From contig JAHJJX010000017.1 in the NCBI GenBank assembly GCA_018822665.1, positions 45,084 to 109,083 on the forward strand: 64,000 nucleotides of DNA, written 5' to 3'. The DNA comes from a bacterium. GTDB lineage: Bacteria > Campylobacterota > Campylobacteria > Campylobacterales > Sulfurimonadaceae. Every line of letters starts with the position of its first letter. Position 1 is the stretch's first letter. A program made the translations under genes and the position numbers. Positions 63,161-64,000 of the stretch are shown in pieces. Below the pieces are notes generated by a model. It saw only the letters and a list, made by a program, of their open reading frames with translations. It made no database searches and was not told the DNA's origin.

Positions 63161-63310
63161 GATGAGAGGTTCCTAGTGTTTTTTGGTCTATAAGATTCAA
63201 TTTTTGAATTTTACTTTTTTTATTCTTTGCTTTTGGTTAATTTTGTTTTTATTTGATTCATTTTCCCTAGCTGTCTGAATTAAAGATATCTCTCGTATAC
63301 ACCTTTTCTT
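63161..63310. other. Regulatory region of the polysaccharide cluster, no gene seen
   Basis: Very AT-rich (63200-63270) and without a convincing frame; it should contain the promoter of the leftward cluster, but no clear -10 stands out. Confidence 0.4.
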
Positions 63311-63442
63311 TTACATCCATGATCTCTTTTCACACTCTTTTAGGTTTTCTAGGTTTACAAGGTTATAATTTGGGTATTTTTCAAAGCTACTTCCTATAAA
63401 GCCTGCTTCTCCTGTTAGTAGTATGTTTTTAGTTTTTTGCAT
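63311..63442 (-). pseudogene. rfbB: N-terminal remnant of a dTDP-glucose 4,6-dehydratase-like gene
   Basis: A 43-codon frame starts MQKTKNILLTGEAGFIGSSF and runs into KYPNYNLVNLENLKECEK before a stop. RfbB normally reads LVTG.AGFIGSNF...KYPDYNIVNLD...NLENL; here two segments are deleted and the rest of the protein is absent. The start overlaps the end of a nucleotidyltransferase fragment. It is clearly non-functional. Confidence 0.65.
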
Positions 63443-63536
63443 CTACTCGACTTCCAACAAGATATAATTTTGCACCTAAAGAAAGCGTTTCTAATTTATT
63501 TTTTAACACTTCAATCTGTTCTTTATAAAGTCTCAT
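63429..63536 (-). pseudogene. Truncated minimal nucleotidyltransferase (MntA-like) fragment
   Basis: A 35-codon frame, MRLYKEQIEVLKNKLETLSL followed by GAKLYLVGSRVDAKN, matches the beginning of the MNT family, ending in the GSR of the GS...D.D motif. It stops where the rfbB remnant begins, so a deletion fused the two. Full MntA proteins pair with HEPN toxins; no HEPN gene is seen here. Confidence 0.6.
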
Positions 63537-63671
63537 CTTCTCTCTCCCACATAGATAAAATCTTTTTGTGCATAATATTTAATGATAGGGTTCATAAAGT
63601 CTAATGCCACAAAATCCATGAAGTTCTTCTTTTTTACTTTTTAAATATTCTAATATTTCTGTTTTATTCAT
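63533..63671 (-). pseudogene. Frameshifted, internally deleted nucleotidyltransferase remnant
   Basis: The start MNKTEILEYLKSKKEEL is MNT-like, but the central catalytic part is missing. In another frame the C-terminal-like FVALDFMNPIIKYYAQKDFI followed by YVGERR continues to a TGA overlapping the next frame's ATG. The pieces look like head and tail of one nucleotidyltransferase with an internal deletion and a frameshift. Confidence 0.5.
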
Positions 63672-63951
63672 CAAAAGTCCTTCACACCCGCAGCATATAT
63701 TCGCTTATCAACCTGGTTATATCAAAAATGAAGGCAATATACGATTAGTTTATGAGTTGCCATAATACCTTATTTGAGCAATTCGAATATTTTACTTTGT
63801 AAGTCTTGTGATGCCGAAGATGTTATTATAAAGCACAAAGAGAGTGTAGCTTTTAAAGGTACTAGGAGTCTGTCGGACTCCAATCATCCAACAATAAGCA
63901 ACTAAACAGTAAAATACCAACTCCTAAATACAATTACAAAAAGATTTTTAT
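63672..63951. other. Gene-poor edge with a palindrome
   Basis: No complete gene. An open frame on the plus strand around 63760-63905 (CKSCDAEDVIIKHKESVAFK) ends soon after the palindrome at 63865-63881 and may be debris. The rest lies between the nucleotidyltransferase remnants and the transposase. Confidence 0.4.
63865..63881. repeat. Palindrome near the transposase start, possible IS left end
   Basis: GGAGTC (63865-63870) and GACTCC (63876-63881) flank TGTCG. It sits 71 bases upstream of the transposase ATG, the right distance for an IS1182-type left end, but the other end is outside the window. Confidence 0.4.
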
Positions 63952-64000
63952 ATGGCAAAAGAGTACCTTAGTTCTAACAGACAACAAGCATATTTATTAC
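63952..64000 (+). mobile_element. IS1182-family transposase, first 16 codons
   Basis: The frame MAKEYLSSNRQQAYLL runs off the window. IS1182 transposases typically start with such a sequence followed by PPSL.DWLPEDHL, so the next bases should read Pro-Pro-Ser. Only the first 16 residues are visible, so this is recognition of a short signature. Confidence 0.5.

Noticed and set aside
1..64000. CRISPR arrays, rRNA or tRNA genes
   Set aside because: No regularly spaced direct repeats and no rRNA or tRNA signature were seen on either strand.

Overview
The window is a low-GC, densely packed chromosome segment that looks like a member of the Campylobacterota, closest in flavour to Sulfurimonas. The basis is the gene order tsaE-lptB-rpoN, the protein style of aspB, speA and hisS, an OprD-type porin, several c-di-GMP proteins and AT-rich TATAAT-type promoters. 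The assignment rests on recognition, not on a database search.

Layout. 1-6.8 kb is a mixed edge: the 3' part of a secreted subtilase, a HipA-like kinase with a fused N-terminal DNA-binding domain, a double-CDGSH protein, acpS, thiS with an ankyrin protein, and a tandem universal stress protein. 6.8-10.8 kb holds two membrane c-di-GMP enzymes. 10.9-43 kb is ordinary core metabolism: hisS, a glutamate-synthase fragment, speA, cysE, aspB, two tandem lpxD genes, ilvH/ilvB, a WD40 plus helical-repeat protein, ilvA, rpoN, lptB, tsaE, trpD, a YgiQ radical SAM enzyme, an acyl-CoA ligase, dsbD with a thioredoxin, and a porin. 39.9-63.2 kb is one long leftward polysaccharide gene cluster with genes overlapping or a few bases apart. 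It contains gmd, fcl, manC and gmm (GDP-mannose and GDP-fucose metabolism), a CMP-sugar synthetase cassette, a flippase, a polymerase, few glycosyltransferases, a secreted glycoside hydrolase, and WbaP, which starts the chain on undecaprenyl phosphate. Interleaved are genes that do not make sugar: two DUF1016 nucleases, a macrodomain gene coupled to an FRG-domain gene, an internally deleted AlbA-type regulator and a chimeric fcl remnant. The right edge (63.2-64 kb) is gene debris followed by the first codons of an IS1182-type transposase.

The strongest unexplained signal is a dispersed 11-mer, TTCCACATGCC (extended consensus YTTCCACATGCCR). It occurs 17 times exactly and 5 more times with one mismatch. 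It falls on both strands (9 and 8 exact copies), inside genes in several codon phases and in at least six intergenic gaps. All 22 copies lie between 6.7 and 43.6 kb; the last 20 kb, most of the polysaccharide cluster, has none. It behaves like a DNA uptake sequence, a class of signal established for Neisseriaceae and Pasteurellaceae. I know of no such sequence described for this lineage, but I could not check. A second candidate novelty is the five-gene cassette at 53.8-57.5 kb (CMP-sugar synthetase, HpcH/HpaI aldolase, 2-hydroxyacid dehydrogenase, epimerase, YhcH/NanQ-like protein), which suggests an unusual CMP-activated ulosonic acid made without a NeuB-type synthase. It is followed by the translationally coupled macrodomain and FRG genes.
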